Source of the DNA: Bacillota bacterium
GTDB taxonomy: Bacteria > Bacillota > Clostridia > Christensenellales > SZUA-584
Length of the DNA: 39,739 nt
NCBI GenBank assembly: GCA_023397655.1
Contig: JAEWTW010000014.1
Span: 1 to 39,739 of the forward strand
Direction: 5' to 3'
Positions 1 to 8,301 of the stretch are shown in pieces; position 1 is the stretch's first letter, and the number at the start of each line of letters is the position of its first letter. The notes under the pieces are model-generated. The model saw only the letters and a program-made list of their open reading frames with translations, did not search any database and was not told the DNA's origin. The translations under genes were made by a program, and so were the position numbers.

Positions 1-104
1 ACGCAGCGGGCTTGCTGGAGCCCTGGTCGAGGAGGGCCGTATTAACGGCCAAATTGGGTGGTACCGCGAAGTATGCTTCGTCCCATAGGGGGCGGAGCTT
101 TTTT
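1..104 (+). promoter_or_regulatory. T-box riboswitch, 3' part (antiterminator/terminator region)
   Basis: Positions 51-68 match the T-box consensus AANNTGGGTGGNACCGCG exactly. They are followed by a 10-bp terminator stem (75-84 with 89-98, loop 85-88) and a T run at 99-104, the usual arrangement in which uncharged tRNA stabilises an antiterminator. A further small hairpin (GGCCGT/ACGGCC) lies at 35-50. Stem I and the specifier codon are left of the window, so the sensed amino acid cannot be read. The only gene directly downstream is the XRE-cupin regulator at 140, followed by an acyl-CoA synthetase, instead of the more usual aminoacyl-tRNA synthetase or amino-acid transporter. Confidence 0.93.
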
Positions 105-139
105 ATTTTGGAAAATACGGACACAAAGGAGTGAAAGGT

Positions 140-694
140 ATGGATGAAAGGCTGATGCTGATCGCCGAGCGTTTGAAAGCGCTGCGGGAGATCATGGACG
201 TATCCCCGGCAGACATGGCGGCGGCGGTCGGAATGGACGAGGCGGCATACCTCGAATATGAGACGGGTAAGAACGATTTCTCCTTCTCGTTCCTCTATTC
301 GGCAGCGGGCCGGCTGGGCGTGGACATTGTGGATCTGATGACAGGCGAAACGCCGCGGCTGCAAGTGTGCTCGTTTGTCAAAAGCGGAACAGGGCTCAAG
401 CTGGAGCGCCGCAAGGAATACAAGTATGAGCATCTCGCCCCCATATTCAAAAACAAGAAGATGGAGCCGTTCGTGGTGACGGTAGAACCCAGCAGCGTGG
501 ACGCCCGTTCGCACATGAACACACATGAGGGCCACGAGTTCAACTACGTGCTGGAAGGCAAGATGACGCTGTACATCGACAACCAGACGCTTCAGCTTCA
601 GGCGGGCGATGCGGTTTATTACGACGCCAAACACAATCACGCAATGCAGGCAGAGGGCGGCCCGTGCCGGTTCCTTGCCGTGATCGCAAAATAA
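140..694 (+). CDS. XRE-family regulator with C-terminal cupin domain
   Basis: The 184-residue protein has an N-terminal helix-turn-helix (about residues 8-65, with RLKALREIMDVSPADMA and the YETGKND turn typical of XRE proteins) and a C-terminal cupin (about 110-180, with H...HEGHEFNYVLEG and LQAGDAVYYDAKHNHA). This architecture usually denotes a DNA-binding regulator that senses a small ligand or metal-bound metabolite. An upstream GTG at 131 is in frame, but AGGAG at 127-131 sits 8 bases before ATG 140, so 140 is preferred. The gene lies just behind a T-box terminator and 10 bases before the acyl-CoA synthetase, so the two probably form one amino-acid-responsive operon. The ligand is unknown. 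Confidence 0.9.
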   Translation: MDERLMLIAERLKALREIMDVSPADMAAAVGMDEAAYLEYETGKNDFSFSFLYSAAGRLGVDIVDLMTGETPRLQVCSFVKSGTGLKLERRKEYKYEHLAPIFKNKKMEPFVVTVEPSSVDARSHMNTHEGHEFNYVLEGKMTLYIDNQTLQLQAGDAVYYDAKHNHAMQAEGGPCRFLAVIAK

Positions 695-704
695 GGGGGC
701 GCAA

Positions 705-2360
705 ATGAGGATATTCGAGAAATACGCACAAGCAGACTTTACATCCTACGAGGATTTCCACCAAAACTTTAAGATCACCGTGCCGGAACGGTTCAACTTT
801 GCCTACGATGTGCTGGACGAACTGGCGGCGACCAAGCCGGACAAAACCGCGCTTTACTGGACGAACGATCAGGGCGAAAAGCGCGTTGTCAGCTTTGCCG
901 AGATGAAGCGCCTGTCCGATAAGGCCGCGAATTACCTGTCGTCACTCGGCATCGGCAAGGGCGACATGGTGATGATCATACTGAAGCGCGACTGGCAGTT
1001 CTGGTACACCATCATGGCGCTGCACAAGCTGGGCGCCGTCACAATACCCGCAACGCACCTGCTGACCGAAAAGGATATCACCTACCGCGTGAACGCCGCC
1101 AGTGTGAAAGCGATCATCTGCACGGGCTCCGGCGACATCAAGGCGCGTATCGACGCTGCCAAGGATATGCCGACATTGCAGCTCAAGCTGCTCTGCGGCG
1201 GCCGCGAGGGCTGGCTCAACTATGAAACGGGCATGGAAGCGGCAAGTGCGGACTTCGCAAGACCCGCGCCGGAAGACCAGCCGTCCAACGACGACATGAT
1301 GCTGCTGTATTTCACGTCCGGCACCACCGGCATGCCCAAGATGGTGGCACACTCGTTCACCTATCCGCTGGGGCACATCCCCACCGCGGTGTTCTGGCAC
1401 AACTGCGACCCGGACGGCATGCACCTCACGGTGTCCGAGACGGGTTGGGCGAAGTCGGTCTGGGGTAAGCTGTACGGCCAGTGGCTGGCGGAGACGGCGA
1501 TATTCGTCTACGACCACGAAAAGTTCACCCCCGCCGAGATGCTGAAAGCCATCTGCGATCATAAAGTGACGACGTTCTGCGCGCCGCCCACCGTGTACCG
1601 CTACTTCATTAAGGAAGATCTCAGCAAATACGATTTCTCGCACATGAAATGGGCATCCACCGCGGGCGAGCCGCTGAACCCCGAGGTGTTCCTTCAGTTC
1701 GAAAAGGCCTCCGGCCTCAAACTGTATGAGATATACGGCCAGACGGAGCTGACTGTAACCGTGGGCACCTACATCTGGATGACACCCAAGCCGGGCTCCA
1801 TGGGCAAACCCTCGCCGTTGTTCGACGTGGACATCGTGAACGAAGCGGGCGAGCCGTGCAACTGGGGCGAGACGGGCGAGATCGTGGTGCGCACCAATAA
1901 CGGCGTGAACCCCGGCATGTTCCTCGGTTACTACCGCGACGAGGAGCTGACAAACAGAGTCTGGCACGACGGCATGTATCACACGGGCGACGTGGCGTGG
2001 AAAGATGAAGATGGCTACTACTGGTACGTGGGCCGGACCGACGACGTGATCAAGTCCTCCGGCTACCGCATTGGGCCATTCGAGGTGGAGAGCGCGCTGA
2101 TGGAGCACCCCGCCGTGCTGGAGACGGCCATCACCGGTGTGCCGCATCCGGACCGCGGCCAGGTGGTCAAAGCGACCATCGTGCTCGCCAAGGGCTGGGA
2201 GGCCTCCGATAAACTCGCCAAGGAGCTGCAGGAGCATGTGAAGAAGGTGACAGCGCCATACAAATACCCGCGCGTGATCGAGTTTGTCACCGAACTGCCC
2301 AAGACCATCAGTGGCAAGATTCGCCGCGTGGAGCTGCGCGAGCGCGACAAGAACAAGTAG
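705..2360 (+). CDS. AMP-forming acyl-CoA synthetase (medium-chain/aryl acid type)
   Basis: A 551-residue ANL-superfamily adenylating enzyme, full length for the family, that activates a carboxylic acid with ATP and joins it to CoA. Visible motifs are YFTSGTTGMPK (about 202-212, phosphate loop), YGQTEL (344-349), YHTGD (425-429), GRTDDVIKSSGYRIGPFEVE (443-462) and the catalytic lysine in LPKTISGKIRR (near 538). The stretch GWAKSVWGKLYGQW resembles the medium-chain ACSM-like group. The ribosome site is AAGGGGG at 693-699. The substrate cannot be read from sequence. Control by a T-box suggests, by inference, an acid made from an amino acid, such as a branched-chain or aromatic fatty/aryl acid. 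The operon ends at the strong terminator at 2395-2424. Confidence 0.92.
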   Translation: MRIFEKYAQADFTSYEDFHQNFKITVPERFNFAYDVLDELAATKPDKTALYWTNDQGEKRVVSFAEMKRLSDKAANYLSSLGIGKGDMVMIILKRDWQFWYTIMALHKLGAVTIPATHLLTEKDITYRVNAASVKAIICTGSGDIKARIDAAKDMPTLQLKLLCGGREGWLNYETGMEAASADFARPAPEDQPSNDDMMLLYFTSGTTGMPKMVAHSFTYPLGHIPTAVFWHNCDPDGMHLTVSETGWAKSVWGKLYGQWLAETAIFVYDHEKFTPAEMLKAICDHKVTTFCAPPTVYRYFIKEDLSKYDFSHMKWASTAGEPLNPEVFLQFEKASGLKLYEIYGQTELTVTVGTYIWMTPKPGSMGKPSPLFDVDIVNEAGEPCNWGETGEIVVRTNNGVNPGMFLGYYRDEELTNRVWHDGMYHTGDVAWKDEDGYYWYVGRTDDVIKSSGYRIGPFEVESALMEHPAVLETAITGVPHPDRGQVVKATIVLAKGWEASDKLAKELQEHVKKVTAPYKYPRVIEFVTELPKTISGKIRRVELRERDKNK

Positions 2361-2394
2361 ATATATATCTGGGGAGATGTATATAGGGTAAGGG

Positions 2395-2424
2395 AAAAAC
2401 GCCGGCTGAAAAGCCGGCGTTTTT
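2395..2424. terminator. Bidirectional intrinsic terminator
   Basis: A perfect inverted repeat (AAAAACGCCGGC at 2395-2406 and its complement at 2413-2424) with a 6-base loop gives a T run on both strands. It ends the acyl-CoA synthetase operon and can also stop the convergent AIPR gene. It marks the left edge of the AT-rich island. Confidence 0.92.
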
Positions 2425-2499
2425 CTTGTTTCTAAATCATTTCTGTTTTTACTATTATTAGTGTATAAATTCTATTAATTACACCATACATTTTCTTAA

Positions 2500-4491
2500 T
2501 CATATTACTTGAATTTTCACAGCATTTTCCCGACCTCTAGCATCTTCAATTACTTCATATAACACATCCTTATTAAGGATTTCGGAAAAATCAATCTGCA
2601 TATTTTGGGAAGAGTGAAAAAATATGTCATCCGGAGATCTAGATATAAATCCATATTTGAGTCCGAAGCGATCATATGAGATTTTTACCACCTTTCCACG
2701 ATTACTTGTTTTTGCTGAATTTTCCTCGATTTTAATTGACATTTGCTTTAATAGGAAAGTAGTAAAATCCGGCGAATCCTTAATACCAAATCTATAAGAT
2801 TCCCCTTTTGATTTAATCCATAATTTTTGGGTGTTTTCTAATATATCAGTTGATCTGGTTATTAATTCCTCAAATTTTTTGTTATCAGTTATTAAGCCAA
2901 GAAGCATATTACAATATTTATCAATTTCTTTTTCATTATTAATACTGGGAGATTCTCCTCCAGCTAATAACTTAATTATCAAGCATAGATGAGCTTTATA
3001 AGTTCTTATTTCTTTTGAATTATTTGATGTATTATTTCTAATCCAATTATCAAATTTATTATAGATTAATGCCGCAGTATAGTATGGAAGTTTTGATTGG
3101 CTATCATTAAAAATCTTATTTTTGTATTCTTGGATTAATTTTGATTCATGTCTATGACCTTGATGTGGTTCATTCAAGAAAATACTTATAAAACTTTGAA
3201 TTATAATTCTTAGGTTTACTTTCTGGGAAGGACGTATAGAAGGATTATTAAAATACTGTTTTGATCTTCTTTCATAAAATATTTTGTTACTCTGACAATC
3301 AGATGAAAGTACATTGAACAATTCTTCCAGTTGTTTATGAAATTCTCGCGTTATTTCAAATGCTTCATCATAAACTATATTCTGCCTGTTTGTTCCCTTT
3401 ACAATTTTGTTGGTAATTTCATCTGATTGTGTGGCAATTATCTTAACAGATATGCTTATATTAGATATGTCAATTTTTTCTTTGGATGCACTGAAAAGAA
3501 CACTACTAGTTTGGCACCCATTTACTATTTGAGGATTTTTGATAATCACTCTTCTATTTCCTAATATAATATCATTACATACAATAGTAATCCCATTATT
3601 TAATAAGATAAAACTCTTTGGTTCATCGGTTATTGTTTTCAAAATTTCATTGTTAATCACAGTATCGCCTTGGTAGTCTCTTACATTATCATCAAAAAGC
3701 CCCTTTCTAATAATTCCATCTTCTGTTGTCAACATGGTTATTAGTTCTTCCGCTGAACAGAGTACTATTATAGAATTTCCTACATTATCTACTTCTGTTA
3801 ATGACATGGAATCATAATAGTTTATTACACATGAATACAAATTTTCATTATCGTCACAAATTCGTTTAAATGAGTTTATATCTATATACTTGACAATTAC
3901 ATCTCCATAGGTATTAAGGGATGCGATTTGTTCTTTGAATCTTTGTGTTAAAGCATTTATATGGGGGCTATCATTCCATTGCCCCATTACGACATAATAT
4001 AATCTTATTGTAGGATTATTATTCCAAAGCATAATGATATCGTCATTATTTAAAAACTCTTTTATCTTTATCCAATGGTTTATTTTGCTATTTGAAGGCT
4101 GATATTGTTTTTCAGCAAGAAAATCTATGATACCGTTTGTAAATTTTCCATATTCTCCAGAATCAAACTTATCTTTGTATTTAGATTGTATAAAGATAAA
4201 TTCAATATCTATTTTTTTATGAATAGAAATTATATCCTCTACATCACTTAAAGAATTTATTAAGATTCCGTTTATCTTAATACATAACCCATCAATACCC
4301 ATATCGTTAAACCCACCCACGCATACGGTATCCAATAAATTATCTTCGACACTAAATGCACTGGGTTGATGATTGGTCAAAATAGTTTGATTGGCAAATC
4401 GCTCAAATACAACTCCATCCTGTTCTGATATTAAATTGTAAGCTTGTCTAAAAGAATTTAATTTTGCTTTGATAATAGGCTCAAAATTCAT
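2500..4491 (-). CDS. AIPR-family protein: PD-(D/E)XK-like + AIPR + cold-shock-like domain
   Basis: This 663-residue protein appears to have three parts. Residues about 1-130 look like a restriction-endonuclease fold: FERF (E30), GIDG (D67) and IQSK (Q102, K104) follow the Mrr-like E...D...QxK pattern. Residues about 245-560 match the AIPR (abortive infection phage resistance) family, with LFDDNVRDYQGD, FILLNNGITIVC and NPQIVNGCQTSS. Residues about 598-663 resemble a cold-shock OB fold: GKVVKI, KYGFISRS (RNP1-like) and DIFFHSS (RNP2-like). An in-frame ATG at 4551 would add 20 residues, but AAAGGAG 6 bases before the ATG at 4491 supports the shorter form, and the promoter at 4522-4551 excludes the longer one. 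The gene is very AT-rich compared with both neighbours and has no partner gene. Phage defence is inferred from the family and from signs of transfer, not shown. Confidence 0.85.
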   Translation of the reverse strand: MNFEPIIKAKLNSFRQAYNLISEQDGVVFERFANQTILTNHQPSAFSVEDNLLDTVCVGGFNDMGIDGLCIKINGILINSLSDVEDIISIHKKIDIEFIFIQSKYKDKFDSGEYGKFTNGIIDFLAEKQYQPSNSKINHWIKIKEFLNNDDIIMLWNNNPTIRLYYVVMGQWNDSPHINALTQRFKEQIASLNTYGDVIVKYIDINSFKRICDDNENLYSCVINYYDSMSLTEVDNVGNSIIVLCSAEELITMLTTEDGIIRKGLFDDNVRDYQGDTVINNEILKTITDEPKSFILLNNGITIVCNDIILGNRRVIIKNPQIVNGCQTSSVLFSASKEKIDISNISISVKIIATQSDEITNKIVKGTNRQNIVYDEAFEITREFHKQLEELFNVLSSDCQSNKIFYERRSKQYFNNPSIRPSQKVNLRIIIQSFISIFLNEPHQGHRHESKLIQEYKNKIFNDSQSKLPYYTAALIYNKFDNWIRNNTSNNSKEIRTYKAHLCLIIKLLAGGESPSINNEKEIDKYCNMLLGLITDNKKFEELITRSTDILENTQKLWIKSKGESYRFGIKDSPDFTTFLLKQMSIKIEENSAKTSNRGKVVKISYDRFGLKYGFISRSPDDIFFHSSQNMQIDFSEILNKDVLYEVIEDARGRENAVKIQVI

Positions 4492-4521
4492 ACTATTCTC
4501 CTTTATTGGTGAATCATATAT

Positions 4522-4551
4522 ATTATAACAATATATTTGATTAAGTTTCAA
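4522..4551 (-). promoter_or_regulatory. Sigma-A-type promoter of the AIPR gene
   Basis: Read on the minus strand there is TTGAAA (4546-4551), an 18-base spacer and TATAAT (4522-4527), about 30 bases before the ATG at 4491 and its AAAGGAG site. The spacer and the -35 box are overlaid by a 15-bp direct repeat. Confidence 0.75.
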
Positions 4552-4563
4552 TATATTTGATTA
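4529..4563. repeat. 15-bp direct repeat over the AIPR promoter (possible operator)
   Basis: CAATATATTTGATTA occurs at 4529-4543 and again, identically, at 4549-4563. The period is 20 bases, close to two helical turns. One copy fills the promoter spacer and the other covers the -35 region, a typical layout for a repressor site. No regulator gene lies next to it. Because the region is AT-rich, chance similarity is easier than elsewhere. Confidence 0.6.
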
Positions 4564-4656
4564 TAATATATTTCTTACTAACAGTTCGTACAACCTCACA
4601 TAAAACCCCGCCTTCCTCCGCACAATAAACAAAATACTACTCTGCGAGGTAATCCT

Positions 4657-6048
4657 TTGTCTTTCAAGGAACTGCTGCTGCGAAAAAAACCGATCGGGCG
4701 CTTGGAAGCTCAGGCGTACCGGAACCAGCTGAACCGTTCGATGGGCGCGCTGGACTTGACGGCGCTCGGCATCGGCGCGATCATCGGCACCGGCATATTC
4801 GTGCTGACCGGCGTCGCATCCGCGCTGTACGCGGGGCCTGCTGTTGTCATCTCGTTTTTGATATCCGGCTTCGCAGCGGGACTCGCGGCGCTGTGTTACG
4901 CGGAGCTTTCGGCTATGGTGCCGGTGGCGGGCAGCGCGTATACTTACGCCTATACCGCAATGGGTGAACTGATCGCGTGGCTCATCGGCTGGAACCTGAT
5001 ACTTGAATACCTCGTGGCCGCCGGAGCGGTGGCGGTGGGCTGGGGCTCGTACTTTGCGGATATGCTCTCGTCCATCGGTGTCGACCTGCCCGTAGCGCTG
5101 ACGCATTCGCCGTTCGAGGGTGGTGTGTTCAACCTGCCCGCCGTCGTCATCTCGCTGCTGGTGATGCTGCTGGTGATACGCGGCACAAAGGAGAGCGCGA
5201 AGCTGACCAAGATCATCGTGGCGGTCAAGCTGCTGGTGGTGGCGCTGTTTATTATCGTCGGGGTGTTCTATGTACATAAAAAGAACTTCACACCGTTCAC
5301 GCCTTATGGCTTTCCCGGCATCATACAAGGTTCCGCCATCGTATTCTTCGCATACATCGGCTTCGACGCGGTATCCACCGCCGCCGAGGAGGTGCGCAAC
5401 CCCAAGCGCGACCTTCCGCGCGGCATCATCGCGTCGCTGATCGTCTCGACCGTGCTGTACGTGCTGGTGGCGCTGGTAGTCAACGGCATGATGCCGTACA
5501 CCGAGCTTAACACGCCCTCCCCCATCTCCACAGCTCTATTGTCGGTGGGCATCCGCTGGGCGTCCGCGTTCATATCAGTAGGTGCGCTCGCGGGCCTCAC
5601 CAGCGTGCTGATTGCCGTGATATTCGCGCAGACGCGCATATTCTTTGCGATGTCGCGGGACGGCCTGCTGCCACCGCTGTTTGGGCGGGTACACAAGCGC
5701 TTTGAGACGCCGTATGTGGGCACACTCATCGTCGGTGTGCTGATCGCGCTGGTGGGTGCGTTCTTCCCGGTGGACCTCATCGCACAGATGGCCAACATCG
5801 GAACGCTGTCTGCCCTCGCTGTGGTGGCGATTGGCGTTATCATACTGCGCCGCACGCAGCCGGGTCTTGAGCGACCGTTTAAGGTGCCGTGGGTGCCTTT
5901 CCTGCCTGCGCTGTCCGCGCTGATGTCAGCGTACCTGATGATCAACCTGCCGCTCGCCACCTGGGTGCGCTTCGTCATCTGGATTGTGATCGGCATAGTA
6001 ATATATGCACTCTATGGCCGCAAACACAGCGCGCTGAACCCGAACTAA
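4657..6048 (+). CDS. APC-superfamily amino acid permease
   Basis: A 463-residue polytopic membrane protein of the amino acid-polyamine-organocation superfamily, similar in layout to the YfnA/cationic amino acid transporter group. The diagnostic first segment is ALDLTALGIGAIIGTGIFVLTG (about 31-52), followed by roughly twelve hydrophobic helices, including GFDAVSTAAEEVRNPKRDLPRG near the middle. It probably imports an amino acid with protons; the substrate is not readable. The start is a TTG at 4657 with GAGG 7 bases upstream, and no ATG gives the full first segment with a ribosome site. It is divergent from the AIPR gene, with about 165 bases between the starts. There is no clear terminator after it. 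Confidence 0.9.
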   Translation: MSFKELLLRKKPIGRLEAQAYRNQLNRSMGALDLTALGIGAIIGTGIFVLTGVASALYAGPAVVISFLISGFAAGLAALCYAELSAMVPVAGSAYTYAYTAMGELIAWLIGWNLILEYLVAAGAVAVGWGSYFADMLSSIGVDLPVALTHSPFEGGVFNLPAVVISLLVMLLVIRGTKESAKLTKIIVAVKLLVVALFIIVGVFYVHKKNFTPFTPYGFPGIIQGSAIVFFAYIGFDAVSTAAEEVRNPKRDLPRGIIASLIVSTVLYVLVALVVNGMMPYTELNTPSPISTALLSVGIRWASAFISVGALAGLTSVLIAVIFAQTRIFFAMSRDGLLPPLFGRVHKRFETPYVGTLIVGVLIALVGAFFPVDLIAQMANIGTLSALAVVAIGVIILRRTQPGLERPFKVPWVPFLPALSALMSAYLMINLPLATWVRFVIWIVIGIVIYALYGRKHSALNPN

Positions 6049-6154
6049 TTCCCCATACGATCCCTCCATCCTCTTATCAAATAAACGCTCTGCCCCGAAT
6101 GCGCATATGCTTTATTGTGACCTTGTATATCATATCGCGGCAAAGGAGCGTATC

Positions 6155-7048
6155 ATGCCCGGTTCAAACAGATTGCATCAGGCGATAACCCATGCCAAGA
6201 CTTTGGCATTTGGCGACAGCGCCCGCATCGTGCTGATGAGCGACTGCCACCGGGGAGACGGCAGCCGCGCCGATTCCTTTTTCCGCAACCGCAACGTCTA
6301 CCTCGCGGCACTGCAGCACTACGATGCTGACAAATATACATACATCGAACTGGGCGACGGTGATGAGCTGTGGGAGAACCGGTCTCTGGCCGGCATCATC
6401 GACGCGCACCCCGATGTATTCGAGCGCCTGTCACGTTTTTTGGACGACGGGCGTTTCTACGCTTTGGCAGGCAACCACGACATGGAGCGCACCAACAGCC
6501 GCTACGAGCGTGCCCCGCGCCGCAGCCCGCAGCGGGCGCGGCTCATCACGCGGTTTCAGCTGCTTAAAACATATCCGGCTATACGCCTTGTGTTCCGCGG
6601 CGGCGATATACTGCTGGTGCACGGTCATCAGGTGGACGCGCTCAACAGCACGTGGTGGCGGCTTGCGCGCTTCCTCGTACGTTACCTCTGGCGGCCGCTC
6701 GAAGCGCTGGGCGTGAGTGACCCCACCAGCGCAGCCAAAAACTATATACGACGCGAGCGGACAGAAAAGCGGCTGATCGAATGGGTCTGCGCGAACCGGC
6801 GGATGCTTGTCGCCGGGCACACGCACCGCCCCGTCTTCCCCGACAAAGGCGCGCCGCCGTATTTTAACGACGGCAGCTGCGTTCATCCCGGCTGCGTTAC
6901 CGCCATTGAGATTACGGACCGCAATATCACTCTGGTCAAATGGTGTGTCAAGGTGCGTGCCGATGGCGTTCTGCACATCGGTCGCGATGTTTTGGCCGGG
7001 CCTGTCACGCTGGAGGAATGGTTTCGGGCTGCGCTCCGCTGCCCCTGA
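6155..7048 (+). CDS. Calcineurin-like metallophosphoesterase
   Basis: This 297-residue protein carries the full metal-binding set of the metallophosphoesterase fold: SDCHRGDG (D30, H32), GDGDELW (D68), GNHDM (N107, H108), VHGHQVD and GHTHRP. These residues bind two metal ions that hydrolyse phosphoesters. The substrate is unknown; related bacterial proteins act on nucleotides, UDP-diacylglucosamine or phosphodiesters. An upstream in-frame ATG at 6107 exists, but AAAGGAG at 6142-6148 lies 6 bases before ATG 6155, so the shorter form is chosen. There is no transmembrane segment, so it is probably cytosolic. It stands alone between the permease and a promoter at 7058. Confidence 0.88.
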   Translation: MPGSNRLHQAITHAKTLAFGDSARIVLMSDCHRGDGSRADSFFRNRNVYLAALQHYDADKYTYIELGDGDELWENRSLAGIIDAHPDVFERLSRFLDDGRFYALAGNHDMERTNSRYERAPRRSPQRARLITRFQLLKTYPAIRLVFRGGDILLVHGHQVDALNSTWWRLARFLVRYLWRPLEALGVSDPTSAAKNYIRRERTEKRLIEWVCANRRMLVAGHTHRPVFPDKGAPPYFNDGSCVHPGCVTAIEITDRNITLVKWCVKVRADGVLHIGRDVLAGPVTLEEWFRAALRCP

Positions 7049-7057
7049 CACAGCGTT

Positions 7058-7086
7058 TTGCCAATATCCGGGGTTTATGCTATAGT
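7058..7086 (+). promoter_or_regulatory. Sigma-A-type promoter of the DUF1801 operon
   Basis: TTGCCA (7058-7063), a 17-base spacer and TATAGT (7081-7086) precede the ATG at 7136 by about 50 bases. It should drive the three-gene operon 7136-8650. Confidence 0.7.
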
Positions 7087-7135
7087 GTGAGCAACGAACG
7101 GACATGCGTCCCGCTTAAAGGAGGATTCCGGCAAT

Positions 7136-7519
7136 ATGGCTGAGAACACATATACCACCATCGACGAGTACATCGCACTGTTTCCCGCAGACGTGCAGGA
7201 CAGGCTTCAGGCGATGCGCAGCGCCGTCCGGGAAGCCGCACCCGAGGCCGCCGAGAAGATCAGCTACCAGATGCCCACTTTCCACCAGCAGGGCAACGTG
7301 GTGCACTTCGCCGCGTTCAAGAATCACATCGGCTTCTTTCCCGGAGCCAGCGGCGTGGAGGCCTTTGCGGACAGGCTGACGGCATACAAAACGTCCAAGG
7401 GTACGATTCAATTTCCATTCAGCGACCCGCTGCCGCTGGAGCTGGTGAAAGAGATTACGCAGTGGCGTGTGGAAGAGAACCGGCAGATCGCCGAATTAAA
7501 GAAGAATAAGAAAAGATGA
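7136..7519 (+). CDS. DUF1801 / YdhG-like protein (frataxin-fold iron chaperone family)
   Basis: A 127-residue protein with the typical DUF1801 pattern: an N-terminal helical part (IDEYIALFPADVQDRLQAMRSAVREAAPEA), then EKISYQMPTFHQQGNVVHFAAFKNHIGFFP, then a GTIQFPFSDPLPLELVKEI segment. In Bacillus subtilis a family member (YdhG/Fra) acts as a frataxin-like iron donor; whether this protein does so is unknown. A strong AAAGGAGG site at 7117-7124 and the promoter at 7058 support the start. The stop overlaps the next gene by four bases, so the two are translationally coupled. Confidence 0.88.
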   Translation: MAENTYTTIDEYIALFPADVQDRLQAMRSAVREAAPEAAEKISYQMPTFHQQGNVVHFAAFKNHIGFFPGASGVEAFADRLTAYKTSKGTIQFPFSDPLPLELVKEITQWRVEENRQIAELKKNKKR

Positions 7520-8301
7520 ATACTGATAACACCAGCGAAAAGCTGGCTAAATCGCTCACCGCGGATACCACGGACATCATCCCCTACCTTCCCTATCTGC
7601 TGCAGGACCTTTGGGAACTGGGCAGCTCGGGTCAGGAAATGCTTGAGCTTCTTAGGCAGCACGTACCGGTTACTGCGGGCTTTAGCGCATTGGATCTGGG
7701 TTGCGGCAAAGGCGCGGTCTCCGTCACGCTCGCCAGGTCTCTGGGCATACGCTGCAAGGGCATCGACCTTATCGGCGACTTCATCCGCGAAGCCGGTGAG
7801 AAGGCTTCCGAGCATGGTGTGGACGGGCTGTGCGAATTCGCTGGCGGCGATATCAAGCAGGCCGTGCTGCATGAACGGGATTATGATCTGGTGATATTCG
7901 GTGCGGTGGGCGATGTGCTGGGCGACCGACCGAAAACTCTGAATGCGCTCATGTCTGCTGTAAAGTCGGGCGGATACATATTGCTCGACGACGGTTACCG
8001 TTTGGAAGACGACGACAGTACGCTGCTCTTCGATGGTGAATACCCCACGCTGGACGAATGGCAGGCGCTGTTCGATAAGGCGGGGCTTAAGCTGATCGCT
8101 TATAGTCTGGCGGAAGACCGCCCGAACGACGACCGCGATTTCAAATGCATCAGCCAAAGGGCTCAGGAACTTATAAAAATGTATCCGCAGTATCGGAAGA
8201 TGTTTGAGCATTACGTGCAGAACCAGCGCGACGAATATGACGATCTCGCGGAAAGGGTGATCGGCGTCACCATGCTGCTGCAAAAGGAGGACGCACTGTG
8301 A
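7516..8301 (+). CDS. Class I SAM-dependent methyltransferase
   Basis: A 261-residue protein with the Rossmann methyltransferase signature ALDLGCGKGAVSVTLA (about 58-73, SAM-binding motif I), an acidic residue after strand 2 (GIDLIGDFI) and a motif IV-like YDLVIFGAVGDVLGD followed by VKSGGYILLDDGY. The C-terminal third is charged and helical (SQRAQELIKMYPQYRKMFEHYVQNQRDEYDD). The substrate is not identifiable. It overlaps the DUF1801 gene by ATGA (7516-7519) and the following SnoaL-like gene by GTGA (8298-8301), so all three would be translated as one coupled unit. Confidence 0.88.
   Translation: MNTDNTSEKLAKSLTADTTDIIPYLPYLLQDLWELGSSGQEMLELLRQHVPVTAGFSALDLGCGKGAVSVTLARSLGIRCKGIDLIGDFIREAGEKASEHGVDGLCEFAGGDIKQAVLHERDYDLVIFGAVGDVLGDRPKTLNALMSAVKSGGYILLDDGYRLEDDDSTLLFDGEYPTLDEWQALFDKAGLKLIAYSLAEDRPNDDRDFKCISQRAQELIKMYPQYRKMFEHYVQNQRDEYDDLAERVIGVTMLLQKEDAL

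Noticed and set aside
131..139. GTG 131 as start of the XRE-cupin gene
   Set aside because: It overlaps the ribosome site AGGAG that is properly spaced for ATG 140.
942..2237. Long minus-strand open frame of 431 codons opposite the acyl-CoA synthetase
   Set aside because: It is antisense to a full-length, motif-rich enzyme; the translation is His/Arg/Val-rich, as expected for a GC-rich shadow frame, and has no ribosome site.
4492..4551. ATG 4551 as start of the AIPR gene
   Set aside because: It lies upstream of the -10 box, and ATG 4491 has AAAGGAG at a normal distance.
2425..4600. Attachment sites or terminal repeats for the AT-rich island
   Set aside because: I compared the edges by eye and found no matching direct or inverted repeats and no integrase or transposase.
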